Positions 1-6,672 of a stretch of DNA of 7,451 nucleotides are shown here, one piece after another (within the stretch, counting starts at the first letter, position 1; every line of letters begins with the position of its first letter). This DNA comes from Bacteriovoracaceae bacterium (lineage in GTDB: Bacteria > Bdellovibrionota > UBA1018): contig CANMSW010000107.1 in assembly GCA_947500275.1 (NCBI GenBank), positions 1-7,451 of the forward strand, written 5' to 3'. Below the pieces are notes generated by a model, which saw only the letters and a list, made by a program, of their open reading frames with translations, did no database searches and was not told the DNA's origin. The position numbers were made by a program, and so were the translations under genes.

Positions 1-1263
1 GCGATGCTCGTCTTCGTCTTTTCGAACAGGGACTCTTCTCGGGTTGGTGAGATCCAGGCCTCCTCCGTGCTCAACTCGGGCTAAGACTTCAGAATTCAGC
101 GCGTAGGCAATGACAGGCGTCACGGCGAGGGAACCCGATGCAGAACTTGTTTTTTCATTTTCTTCCACACAGCGGAACAGCAAGCAGGCTCGAGCCTCGG
201 GAATTCGCTCGGGTAAACGTGCCGATTTAATTTCCAGATCAAATCGAGCACGTAAACCCGGCAGAATCCGGTTTACGAGACGTTCCGTTTCCGAAAGGGG
301 AATGATTGCAGGGCGCCCAGTGGGACCGAAAAGCCACGCTCTTTCGTCGCGGGTGAGAAAAACTTCTTCGACAGGAAAAAGCCCGGCTAGGTTGCCGTCT
401 TTTTGAAGGCCTACTCCGTTGGAGAATCGCTCAGCCGCCAAGACTTCTGCTTCGATGCTTCGATTGGAGAACTCAAATTGATATCCAGAACCTCCGGGGG
501 CATCCCGAACGATGATGCTGTCGCGTTTCACTTCGGTGGATATCCTGACGTCTTGATCTTCGAAGCGGACGACTCCCGGGGGGAGCCCCTTAAGTAGGGG
601 GAGGAGCGAGCGCCATTGGGCTCCCGTGGGCGCGGTCGGATCCCCGGACGGACCGATGAGCTGATCGATTTTTAGGTCTTCCTCGCTGGCTGCGATTGGC
701 GGCGAACTGATTCGTCCCGAGCGTATTCCACCGATATAGGCTACCAAGCTTCGGTCGAGTCGCTTGCTCTCTTGTTGGGGAGCCGATGGGCGCCAAAGTT
801 CTCTTCTGAGTGCGAGTCGGCGGTCAGATTCACGAATCAGGCGATATCGAATCAGGACAACAGCCGGTGCCGAGCGTTCGGGTCTTGCCTCTGAAGAAAG
901 GGCATCCTGAGGATTCGTCGTCGATGCCAATTCTTGAAGTGTGGAGATACGGTCGCTTTTGAGAGCAATCACGGCGGTTGCGACGTGCATGCACGGGTCA
1001 TTCCGGTCCCCACACGAGCAAAACCAGTCCCCGTCCTTCACCCAAAGTGTCACTTTAGGGTGAACGGCCTTCTCATTCTGAACCACGCGCAGGTGGAGTT
1101 CGTCGTTCTTGAAGCTCTCTTCAAAAACTGCCCCTTGAACTCGGCTCAACGCTACGGCGCGAGTCCAAACAGCGGGGAGGCATTGTTCGCGGGCCGCCTC
1201 AAAAAGCGACTCCACCTCCTGTGCGCTAAAGCGGTTCGAGTTGCTTTGAGATTCTTGGGCCAT
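1..1263 (-). CDS. SWIM zinc-finger protein, N-terminal part of a probable SNF2-family helicase (partial, runs off left edge)
   Basis: The minus strand is open without a stop from the ATG at 1263 to base 1, giving 421 codons whose C-terminal continuation is outside the window. Residues 82-93 read CSCGDRNDPCMH, a CxCx(6)CxH SWIM zinc-binding motif (C82, C84, C91, H93) preceded by a short beta-rich stretch, as is usual for SWIM domains. About 330 residues follow with no Walker A or DEAD box. The last visible part (around ALNSEVLARVEHGG, then PVRKDEDEHR) resembles the region before the ATPase core in bacterial SWIM-SNF2 proteins, which run SWIM, SNF2-associated region, SNF2 ATPase, helicase C. 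Such proteins are presumed to be DNA-dependent translocases; their cellular roles are poorly known. The ATG at 1263 has no clear Shine-Dalgarno. In-frame alternatives are GTG at 1281 and ATG at 1323, the latter with a weak AGGCGA 9 nt upstream. The gene is divergent from lon. The SWIM motif is seen directly; the helicase assignment is inferred. Confidence 0.8.
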   Translation of the reverse strand, partial: MAQESQSNSNRFSAQEVESLFEAAREQCLPAVWTRAVALSRVQGAVFEESFKNDELHLRVVQNEKAVHPKVTLWVKDGDWFCSCGDRNDPCMHVATAVIALKSDRISTLQELASTTNPQDALSSEARPERSAPAVVLIRYRLIRESDRRLALRRELWRPSAPQQESKRLDRSLVAYIGGIRSGRISSPPIAASEEDLKIDQLIGPSGDPTAPTGAQWRSLLPLLKGLPPGVVRFEDQDVRISTEVKRDSIIVRDAPGGSGYQFEFSNRSIEAEVLAAERFSNGVGLQKDGNLAGLFPVEEVFLTRDERAWLFGPTGRPAIIPLSETERLVNRILPGLRARFDLEIKSARLPERIPEARACLLFRCVEENEKTSSASGSLAVTPVIAYALNSEVLARVEHGGGLDLTNPRRVPVRKDEDEHR

Positions 1264-1281
1264 GGTACCGGTTTCTAGCAC

Positions 1282-1303
1282 AGGAGGGGGCTCGGCCCCT
1301 CCT
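1282..1303. repeat. GC-rich inverted repeat (8-bp stem, 6-nt loop) between the divergent genes
   Basis: AGGAGGGG and CCCCTCCT form a perfect 8-bp stem around the loop GCTCGG. No T-run follows on either strand, so it is not a typical intrinsic terminator. On both strands the 5' arm resembles a Shine-Dalgarno sequence and the 3' arm resembles the 16S rRNA anti-Shine-Dalgarno. If the leftward SWIM gene starts at 1263, the hairpin lies in its 5' leader. If it starts at 1323, the repeat is coding. The structure is seen directly; any role is unknown. Confidence 0.6.
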
Positions 1304-1358
1304 ATAACTGGGTTTCTGATCATTTTGTTTGGTCGCCTGGGAATCTTCAAGCGGTTTG

Positions 1359-1386
1359 CTTGACGTCCTTCATCCCGTTCTCATTT
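1359..1386 (+). promoter_or_regulatory. Candidate heat-shock (sigma-32-like) promoter for lon
   Basis: CTTGAC at 1359-1364 is followed after 14 bases by TCTCATTT at 1379-1386. This resembles the sigma-32 pattern CTTGAA-N(11-16)-CCCCATNT, with one mismatch in the -35 and two in the -10. The start of transcription would fall near 1393, just upstream of the lon ribosome binding site. The same TTGAC could serve as a sigma-70 -35, but no good TATAAT lies 16-18 bases downstream. lon is a classic heat-shock gene in proteobacteria, which makes the match plausible, but it rests on sequence similarity alone. Confidence 0.3.
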
Positions 1387-1400
1387 TGAGTAGAAGCGAG

Positions 1401-1406
1401 AAGGAG
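1401..1406 (+). promoter_or_regulatory. Ribosome binding site of lon
   Basis: AAGGAG lies 7 bases before the ATG at 1414. It supports this start over the nearby in-frame ATGs at residues 9 and 10 of the protein, which have no comparable site at the right distance. Confidence 0.75.
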
Positions 1407-1413
1407 TTTCATC

Positions 1414-3906
1414 ATGAATTCAAAGCCAGGCTCAGGGATGATGTCCGAATTCAATTTATCTCAAATTCAGGGGGTTCCGGTCCTTCCGATCCGGAATACT
1501 GTCGTTTTTCCGCAATTGATTGTGCCGCTTCGAGTAGGGCGTGCGAAAAGTGTCGCTGCCCTCGAACAGGTCATTCGCTCAAACCCTACCAGCCAAGGAA
1601 AAGGGGCGATCCTTTTGATTCAGTCGCAAATCAAGAGTGAAGCCGACGAAGTTGGGCCTGAGGATCTCTATCCGGTCGGGACCTTAGTCCAGGTGGATCG
1701 GATTCAGGGCAGCCCGACCGCGGGCTATCAGCTCGTTGTTCGGGGAGTTCGTCGATATCATTCGACCGTGACAGCCGAGCGGACTGATGAAGCGGGCAGA
1801 AAGTATTTAGTTTCCACAGAGGGCTCCGAACTTGCCGATGAAATGGACCTTGATTTGGCGACGCGGACAGCTTTGCTCGAGAGTCTCAAGAAGATTTCTC
1901 TCGAAGTTTTAGAGCTCGTGCCCGGGGACACGTCCCAGGTTGAGGAGATGATCCGCGGGATCGAGGATCTCGAGTACCTGACGCATCTTGCGGGCGGGAA
2001 TATGGAGATCGAGGTTGCCGTCCGGCAAAAAGTGCTCGAGACGACGAGTTTAAAGCAGCGGTCATTAATGCTGCTTGAGCTTCTCCAAAAACAGTCCGAG
2101 AGCTTGTCGATCCAGAATGAGATTCGTGAGAAAATGGGCCGGAGATTAGGGAAAAATCAACGCGAGCACATCTTGCGTGAGCAACTGCGAACCATCCGTG
2201 AGGAGTTAGGGGATGGCGAAGGGGCCGAGGAGCCTGGGGATGAGTTCAAAAAGAAAATCGAGGAGGCCGGTTTGCCTGAGGTCGCGAAAAAAGCGGCTTT
2301 AGAGGAACTCAAGCGTCTTGAGACCATGGGGCCCCAGTCGCCCGAATCGAATATCATTCGAAACTACATCGACTGGATCGTGGCTCTCCCTTGGTCGAAG
2401 GCGGCATCGCCGGATTTTGATCTTGAGAAAGCGAAGCAGGCACTTGAATCCGATCACTACGGTCTAGACAAAGTGAAACGTAGGATTCTTGAGCATCTGG
2501 CGGTTCTGAAGCTTCGCAATACCGACAAAGGTTCGATTCTCCTTTTGGTGGGACCGCCGGGGGTTGGAAAGACTTCTTTAGGGCAGAGCATCGCTCGTGC
2601 GTTAGGACGTAAGTACGTGCGCGCTTCCTTGGGGGGCGTGCGCGACGAGGCCGAGATTCGAGGGCATCGCCGAACCTATATAGGTGCAATGCCCGGACGG
2701 ATTGTTCAGAGCTTGAAGCGTGCGGGTGAAAACAATCCGGTCTTCATTCTCGACGAGATCGATAAGCTTTCGCGGGGCTATGCTGGAGATCCCTCATCGG
2801 CTCTGCTCGAGGTTCTCGACCCTGAGCAGAACACTTCGTTTCAAGACCATTATCTCGATCTTGCGTTCGATTTGTCGAAAGTCTTCTTCATCGCGACTGC
2901 AAATTCGCTTGAGGGAATTCCGCCGGCACTTTTGGATCGGATGGAAGTGATCGAAGTTTCTGGCTACACGGCCACTGAGAAACTCCATATCGCCCGTAAG
3001 CATTTGTTCCCCAAGCAGCTTGAGGAAAATGGGATGAAGGAAGGGGAAGTGAGCTTCACTGATGAGGCACTCCTTCGATTGATTTCTTCCTACACCCGAG
3101 AAGCCGGGGTTCGAAATCTCGAACGTCAAATCGCACAGGTTCTTCGTGCTGCAGGGGCTCGAGTGGTAGCGCGACGTGATCAAAAGCTCGAAGGGGCATT
3201 AGAAGTCTCGCTGCAAGATTTGGAAGAGGCATTAGGACCAGAGCGATATACTTCGGAAGTGGCAGAACGAGTGGCACCTCCGGGGGTTGTAACGGGGCTA
3301 GCATGGACCCCATTAGGGGGAGAGATTCTCTTTATCGAAGGCACGCAAATGCCAGGATCAGGAAAATTTACGCTGACGGGGCAGTTGGGTGATGTCATGA
3401 AGGAGTCCGCCCAGATTGCGCAAAGCTTGGTACGGTCCAGGCTTCCCACGCTCTTGCATGGGTTTGATTTCGATCAGCGTGATATTCACTTACACGTGCC
3501 TTCCGGAGCGATTCCCAAGGATGGTCCCTCGGCCGGGGTCGCCTTACTCGTGGCATTGGCCTCGCTTTTGACCGGGCGCTCCGTGAATTCTAGGCTCGCT
3601 ATGACGGGTGAGATCACGCTTCGTGGAGCTGTGATGCCAGTCGGCGGTATTCGGGAAAAAGTGATCGCTGCCCACCGAGCGGGAATTGAGCGAGTTCTTT
3701 TACCGGCTAAAAATCGGAAGGATTTGCGAGAGATTCCTGAGGAGGTCCGAAGCGCGCTTCAGATTGAATGGGTTGAAACGATTGATGAGCTTCTCCAGAA
3801 AGCCCTCGATTTGAAGTGGTCCGATCAGCCTGTCCCGTTTGGAACTGGAAGTGGAAACTTAGGGTCCTCGACGTCGCCAGTGGAGGGAATTCTGGCACGG
3901 TGGTAG
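1414..3906 (+). CDS. lon: ATP-dependent protease La (Lon, LonA type)
   Basis: This encodes an 830-residue cytoplasmic AAA+ serine protease that unfolds and degrades damaged and selected regulatory proteins, acting as a hexamer. The order is that of LonA: an N-terminal substrate-binding LON domain (about residues 12-207, opening GVPVLPIRNTVVFPQ), a charged helical linker (about 208-330), an AAA+ module and a C-terminal protease domain (about 610-800). Visible motifs are Walker A GPPGVGKT (380-387), Walker B FILDEID with D447 and E448, sensor-1 region TAN (N497), LLDR with R509, and GVRNLER with R567. The catalytic dyad is S706 (in DGPSAG) and K749 (in GGIREK), 43 residues apart as in E. coli Lon. 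The length is slightly above the usual 780-810; the surplus includes a Gly/Ser-rich tail of about 30 residues. All key residues are present, so it should be active. A strong ribosome binding site supports the start, and the dsbD-like gene follows after 12 bases. Confidence 0.98.
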   Translation: MNSKPGSGMMSEFNLSQIQGVPVLPIRNTVVFPQLIVPLRVGRAKSVAALEQVIRSNPTSQGKGAILLIQSQIKSEADEVGPEDLYPVGTLVQVDRIQGSPTAGYQLVVRGVRRYHSTVTAERTDEAGRKYLVSTEGSELADEMDLDLATRTALLESLKKISLEVLELVPGDTSQVEEMIRGIEDLEYLTHLAGGNMEIEVAVRQKVLETTSLKQRSLMLLELLQKQSESLSIQNEIREKMGRRLGKNQREHILREQLRTIREELGDGEGAEEPGDEFKKKIEEAGLPEVAKKAALEELKRLETMGPQSPESNIIRNYIDWIVALPWSKAASPDFDLEKAKQALESDHYGLDKVKRRILEHLAVLKLRNTDKGSILLLVGPPGVGKTSLGQSIARALGRKYVRASLGGVRDEAEIRGHRRTYIGAMPGRIVQSLKRAGENNPVFILDEIDKLSRGYAGDPSSALLEVLDPEQNTSFQDHYLDLAFDLSKVFFIATANSLEGIPPALLDRMEVIEVSGYTATEKLHIARKHLFPKQLEENGMKEGEVSFTDEALLRLISSYTREAGVRNLERQIAQVLRAAGARVVARRDQKLEGALEVSLQDLEEALGPERYTSEVAERVAPPGVVTGLAWTPLGGEILFIEGTQMPGSGKFTLTGQLGDVMKESAQIAQSLVRSRLPTLLHGFDFDQRDIHLHVPSGAIPKDGPSAGVALLVALASLLTGRSVNSRLAMTGEITLRGAVMPVGGIREKVIAAHRAGIERVLLPAKNRKDLREIPEEVRSALQIEWVETIDELLQKALDLKWSDQPVPFGTGSGNLGSSTSPVEGILARW

Positions 3907-3912
3907 TCTGAT

Positions 3913-3926
3913 TTCATCATGATGAA
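3913..3926. repeat. 14-bp perfect palindrome covering the dsbD-like start codon
   Basis: TTCATCATGATGAA is identical to its reverse complement and includes both ATGs (3919 and 3922) at the start of the dsbD-like gene. In RNA it could fold only into a short 5-bp stem with a CATG loop. It could be an operator half-site pair or chance; no second copy was found in the window. A related 11-mer (TTTCATCATGA) spans the lon start at 1407-1417. Confidence 0.5.
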
Positions 3927-6120
3927 GCGATCTAAAAAGAGCTTTCTGTCAGGGTGGAAAACCCATATTTCTGGGGGAGTGGTCGTCGCTTTTGGGTGGT
4001 TGTGCGCTCAAGCGGCGCCCCCGCCCGCAGGTGGAGCAAGCTCCCCAGTTTCCGTGAAACTCTTTTTAGATCGCAATCAGGCGAGCCCCGGAGAAACCGT
4101 TGAGGCCGCACTTGAATTCACGCCGGAGCCGGGTTGGCATACGTACTGGAAAAATCCGGGCGATATAGGTTTTGCGCCAAAACTCGAGTGGAGTAGTTCA
4201 GAAGATATTCAGTTTGGACCGCCGATTTTCGAGGTTCCAGAGCGGGTCGGCTCGACTGGGAAGTTCACGAACTTTGGCTACTCAAGAAGTTCGATCGTAG
4301 CGACTCACTTTCGCGTTCCTTCAGAACTCAAAGAAGGTTCGGAAGTTCAAATTCACGTGCGCGCCAAGTGGTTAGTCTGCAAGGACGTCTGTGTGCCCGT
4401 CCGTGCCGAGCTCGATGCAAAACTCTTGGTTTCTGCTCAGCCGCTTGCGGTAGCTACGAATGCCGTTGTTCAGAAAAAATTTGAGCGCTCACGGGGGAGT
4501 CGGCCTGAAGCCTGGCCTGCGGGTTGGGAACTTTCGGTTTCTCCTGAGACTTCTTCTTCCGGCTCCGCACTGGTTCTGACCCTGGTGTCTTCTGGAAAGA
4601 CGCCTTTTCCTGAAGTGCGGAAACCAGTGGAGTTTTTTCCTCATCAGAAGGGTCTGATCAAGACCTCAGTGGTCCCATCTCTCTTACCGCTAGGAAAAGA
4701 TCGAAATCCTGCGCGCTTCCTCCAATTCAGAGTGGCTCAGGATGAAGGTTTCTCTGCCGGAGCAAGGGAGATCACGGGGCTCCTGCGCTTAGGCTCAAGG
4801 AGCTTTGAGCCTGAAGAGCGGACAGACTTAAGTTCCATAGGAACTCAAGGCAGCGAGCGCGTTCGTACGGAGCCCCCTTTCGAGGATTTTCTTTCTGCCC
4901 TCCCTGCTGCTTTTGTGGGCGGGCTTCTTCTGAATCTCATGCCCTGTGTGTTCCCGGTTCTTTGGTTGAAAGTTTTGGCGGTGGTCGCTCATGGGCGTCA
5001 ATCTCGCAGAAGACGGATTTCGAGTTCTCTCGGTTATACTGTGGGGGTCCTGGCGACCTTTCTTACGGTTGCAGGGATTCTCATTGCGTTACGATCCGCT
5101 GGGCAAGCGCTTGGATGGGGATTTCAGCTCCAATCGCCGGCTTTTGTTGCCGGAATGGCCGCACTTTTTTTTCTGATCGCGTTGAACCTTTTCGGTGTCT
5201 TTGAATTTGGTGCGGTTTTCTCGGGGAAATTAGCTGGAATACTCGGTAGGCGCGGGGGTGTTGGCCCTGACGACGGCTCATTCTTGGGCTCATTTGGCAC
5301 GGGGATTCTCGCCGTAGTCGTCGCAACCCCTTGCACTGCACCGTTCATGGGTTCAGCGTTAGGGCTCGCGCTCACGAGTCCTCCGCTTTTGGCGCTCTCG
5401 GTTTTTGCAGCTTTAGGGTTGGGGCTCGCTTCACCGTTTTTGCTTTTGGCTCTGGCCCCGGGGGTGGGCAGAATTCTTCCGCGGCCGGGTGCTTGGATGG
5501 AGACCTTCAAGCAGCTTCTTGCCTTTCCCATGCTCGCAACGGTGGTTTGGTTACTTTGGGTGATCGGGATTCAGCGCTCCAGTGCGGGCGTTCATCTCGC
5601 GCTCATCATGCTCTTGATTCTAGGACTCGCGGCCTGGTGGCTTGGCCGCTTGCAGAAGAAGCAAAGCGCGTCTGTGCGTCTTCCGATCTTATTGATCCTG
5701 CTTTCGATTGGTCTGGGGCTGGTTCGAATTCATGCTCTGGAACGACCTCACTTTAGTTCTGCATTGCTGAGTTCGGAGTGGGAGTCATGGAGTCCTGAAG
5801 TTGAGGCGGACCTGCGAAAGACCTCGCCACTTTTTATCGATTTTACAGCGGCGTGGTGTGTGACGTGTCAGGTGAATGAGCGAATCGCGCTCCAGCGTAA
5901 AGAAGTGATGAACGCATTTCAGGCGAAAGGGGTTCGCCTGCTGAAGGCTGACTGGACCGACGAGGACCCTCGTATTACGAGGGCCCTCGCCGCCTACGGA
6001 AGAACCGGAGTTCCGCTCTACGTCTTGATTCCTGAAGGGGGTTCTCCAGTCCTTCTTCCGCAGATGTTGTCACCTTCAACTGTCCTGGAGCATTTAAGTC
6101 GGCTTCCTAATCGAGAGTAA
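3919..6120 (+). CDS. DsbD/ScsB-family membrane thiol:disulfide interchange protein (protein-disulfide reductase)
   Basis: This 733-residue inner-membrane protein should carry electrons from cytoplasmic thioredoxin across the membrane to periplasmic thiol proteins. An N-terminal signal peptide (about 1-32, ending AQA) leads to a periplasmic DsbD N-like domain with GWHTYWKNPGD and the redox pair C154 and C158 (CKDVC), then a second beta-rich stretch to about 310. A CcdA/DsbD-like membrane core of about eight helices (about 325-605) carries C343 (NLMPCVFP) and C472 (ATPCTAP). The C-terminal thioredoxin-like domain has C647 and C650 (AWCVTC) and the cis-Pro segment TGVPLY. All three cysteine pairs needed for an electron relay are present. 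At 733 residues it is longer than E. coli DsbD (about 565), and the large N-terminal region fits ScsB-like members better. No cytochrome c or Dsb partner is nearby, so the substrate is unknown. There is no clear Shine-Dalgarno; the gene starts 12 bases after lon, suggesting co-transcription and translational coupling. ATG 3922 is an alternative start. Confidence 0.93.
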   Translation: MMKRSKKSFLSGWKTHISGGVVVAFGWLCAQAAPPPAGGASSPVSVKLFLDRNQASPGETVEAALEFTPEPGWHTYWKNPGDIGFAPKLEWSSSEDIQFGPPIFEVPERVGSTGKFTNFGYSRSSIVATHFRVPSELKEGSEVQIHVRAKWLVCKDVCVPVRAELDAKLLVSAQPLAVATNAVVQKKFERSRGSRPEAWPAGWELSVSPETSSSGSALVLTLVSSGKTPFPEVRKPVEFFPHQKGLIKTSVVPSLLPLGKDRNPARFLQFRVAQDEGFSAGAREITGLLRLGSRSFEPEERTDLSSIGTQGSERVRTEPPFEDFLSALPAAFVGGLLLNLMPCVFPVLWLKVLAVVAHGRQSRRRRISSSLGYTVGVLATFLTVAGILIALRSAGQALGWGFQLQSPAFVAGMAALFFLIALNLFGVFEFGAVFSGKLAGILGRRGGVGPDDGSFLGSFGTGILAVVVATPCTAPFMGSALGLALTSPPLLALSVFAALGLGLASPFLLLALAPGVGRILPRPGAWMETFKQLLAFPMLATVVWLLWVIGIQRSSAGVHLALIMLLILGLAAWWLGRLQKKQSASVRLPILLILLSIGLGLVRIHALERPHFSSALLSSEWESWSPEVEADLRKTSPLFIDFTAAWCVTCQVNERIALQRKEVMNAFQAKGVRLLKADWTDEDPRITRALAAYGRTGVPLYVLIPEGGSPVLLPQMLSPSTVLEHLSRLPNRE
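5961..5989. repeat. Overlapping inverted repeats near the 3' end of the dsbD-like gene
   Basis: The run contains CGAGG (5961-5965), CCTCG (5968-5972), CGAGGG (5978-5983) and CCCTCG (5984-5989). CCCTCGT (5967-5973) and ACGAGGG (5977-5983) form a perfect 7-bp stem with a 3-base loop, and 5978-5989 is a 12-bp perfect palindrome, so alternative foldings compete. No T-run follows, so it is not a standard terminator. It lies in the codons for the thioredoxin-like domain after the CVTC motif and may be incidental. Confidence 0.5.
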
Positions 6121-6134
6121 GTCCACATGGTCAC

Positions 6135-6605
6135 TTAGGCAGCCCGCTTCATTTCCTCGCGATCCTCGCGTGTGATATTTGCCTCGGTCCGCGAACGAGT
6201 CACGCCAACCATGAGCATCGCGCCCACTCCCAGGAAGAAGTGTAAGAACAATTGCGCGTCACTGATAAGCGCACGATAACCTACAACCCAAGGGGCAAGG
6301 ACGAGAGTCGCTCCGAGAAGAACATCTAGCCCCATATGCAAGCCGAGGGGGATCAACTTAAAAACAGACCATCTGTAACGGGTAAAAAGACTGTAACCAA
6401 TGATCGTAAAACCCAGATTTAGAAAAGTCGACCGAGCGGCGGGAACGTTCGCAAAGCCGAAAATAGCTGGCGAGAGCATCAGGACCACGCCGAAGACATA
6501 GTCTAGAGTATTGTGTGTTTTTAAACTGAGCTGATACGCTCCAGGCCTCGGCCCCCCGCTAGGTGGACGATCTTCTCTTTCCATCGACACTACTTCAGCA
6601 GCCAT
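6135..6605 (-). CDS. SPW-repeat-type small integral membrane protein
   Basis: The 156-residue product has a hydrophilic, proline-rich N-terminus (1-30) and four predicted membrane helices (about 34-52, 61-77, 88-110 and 117-135), ending in a charged tail. Two related halves can be seen: LDYVFGVVLMLSPAIFGF (34-51) and LDVLLGATLVLAPWVVGY (93-110). Each has Leu-Asp, a hydrophobic stretch, then S/A-P and a glycine, the pattern of the SPW repeat family. The function of that family is not known. The ATG at 6605 is supported by a GGGAG six bases upstream. The gene lies 67 bp downstream of the histidine kinase on the same strand and ends 14 bp from the convergent dsbD-like gene. The family call is from motif recognition; a generic DUF membrane protein is the alternative. 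Confidence 0.8.
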   Translation of the reverse strand: MAAEVVSMEREDRPPSGGPRPGAYQLSLKTHNTLDYVFGVVLMLSPAIFGFANVPAARSTFLNLGFTIIGYSLFTRYRWSVFKLIPLGLHMGLDVLLGATLVLAPWVVGYRALISDAQLFLHFFLGVGAMLMVGVTRSRTEANITREDREEMKRAA

Positions 6606-6613
6606 TTGAAGCT
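6606..6613 (-). promoter_or_regulatory. Ribosome binding site of the SPW-type gene
   Basis: On the minus strand GAAGGGAG precedes the ATG at 6605 by about six bases, a good Shine-Dalgarno match that fixes this start over the internal ATG at codon 8. Coordinates are approximate by a few bases. Confidence 0.6.
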
Positions 6614-6631
6614 CCCTTCGTTTGATGAAGC

Positions 6632-6637
6632 ATTATG
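6632..6637 (-). promoter_or_regulatory. Possible -10 element upstream of the SPW-type gene
   Basis: CATAAT on the minus strand matches TATAAT at five of six positions and sits 26 bases before the ATG at 6605. No convincing -35 is found 16-18 bases upstream (GGTCAG at 17). The gene may have its own weak promoter or be read from the kinase gene. Confidence 0.2.
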
Positions 6638-6672
6638 CGCTTACTGTGCCGATGCTGACCGGGTTGCCTCTC

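Noticed and set aside
110..1278. Several plus-strand open frames (110-406, 403-597, 934-1278) and a minus-strand frame at 590-796 in the left region
   Set aside because: They lie over the continuous minus-strand SWIM gene, have no family features and no convincing ribosome binding sites.
1282..1303. Intrinsic terminator at the GC-rich hairpin
   Set aside because: No U-tract on either strand, and it lies upstream of both divergent genes rather than after a gene.
1329..1640. Plus-strand open frame overlapping the lon start
   Set aside because: Different frame from lon, low-complexity basic product, no ribosome binding site; lon has both strong homology features and a good site.
5165..5172. 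Run of eight T in the dsbD-like gene as a possible slippage or phase-variation site
   Set aside because: It encodes Leu-Phe-Phe in a membrane helix and the frame is intact on both sides; a run of eight is not enough evidence.
5124..5531. 135-codon minus-strand open frame inside the dsbD-like gene
   Set aside because: Antisense to a well-recognised membrane core; its proline- and lysine-rich product looks like a codon-bias shadow.
6121..6134. Bidirectional terminator between the convergent dsbD-like and SPW genes
   Set aside because: The 14-base gap contains no meaningful stem and no T-run.
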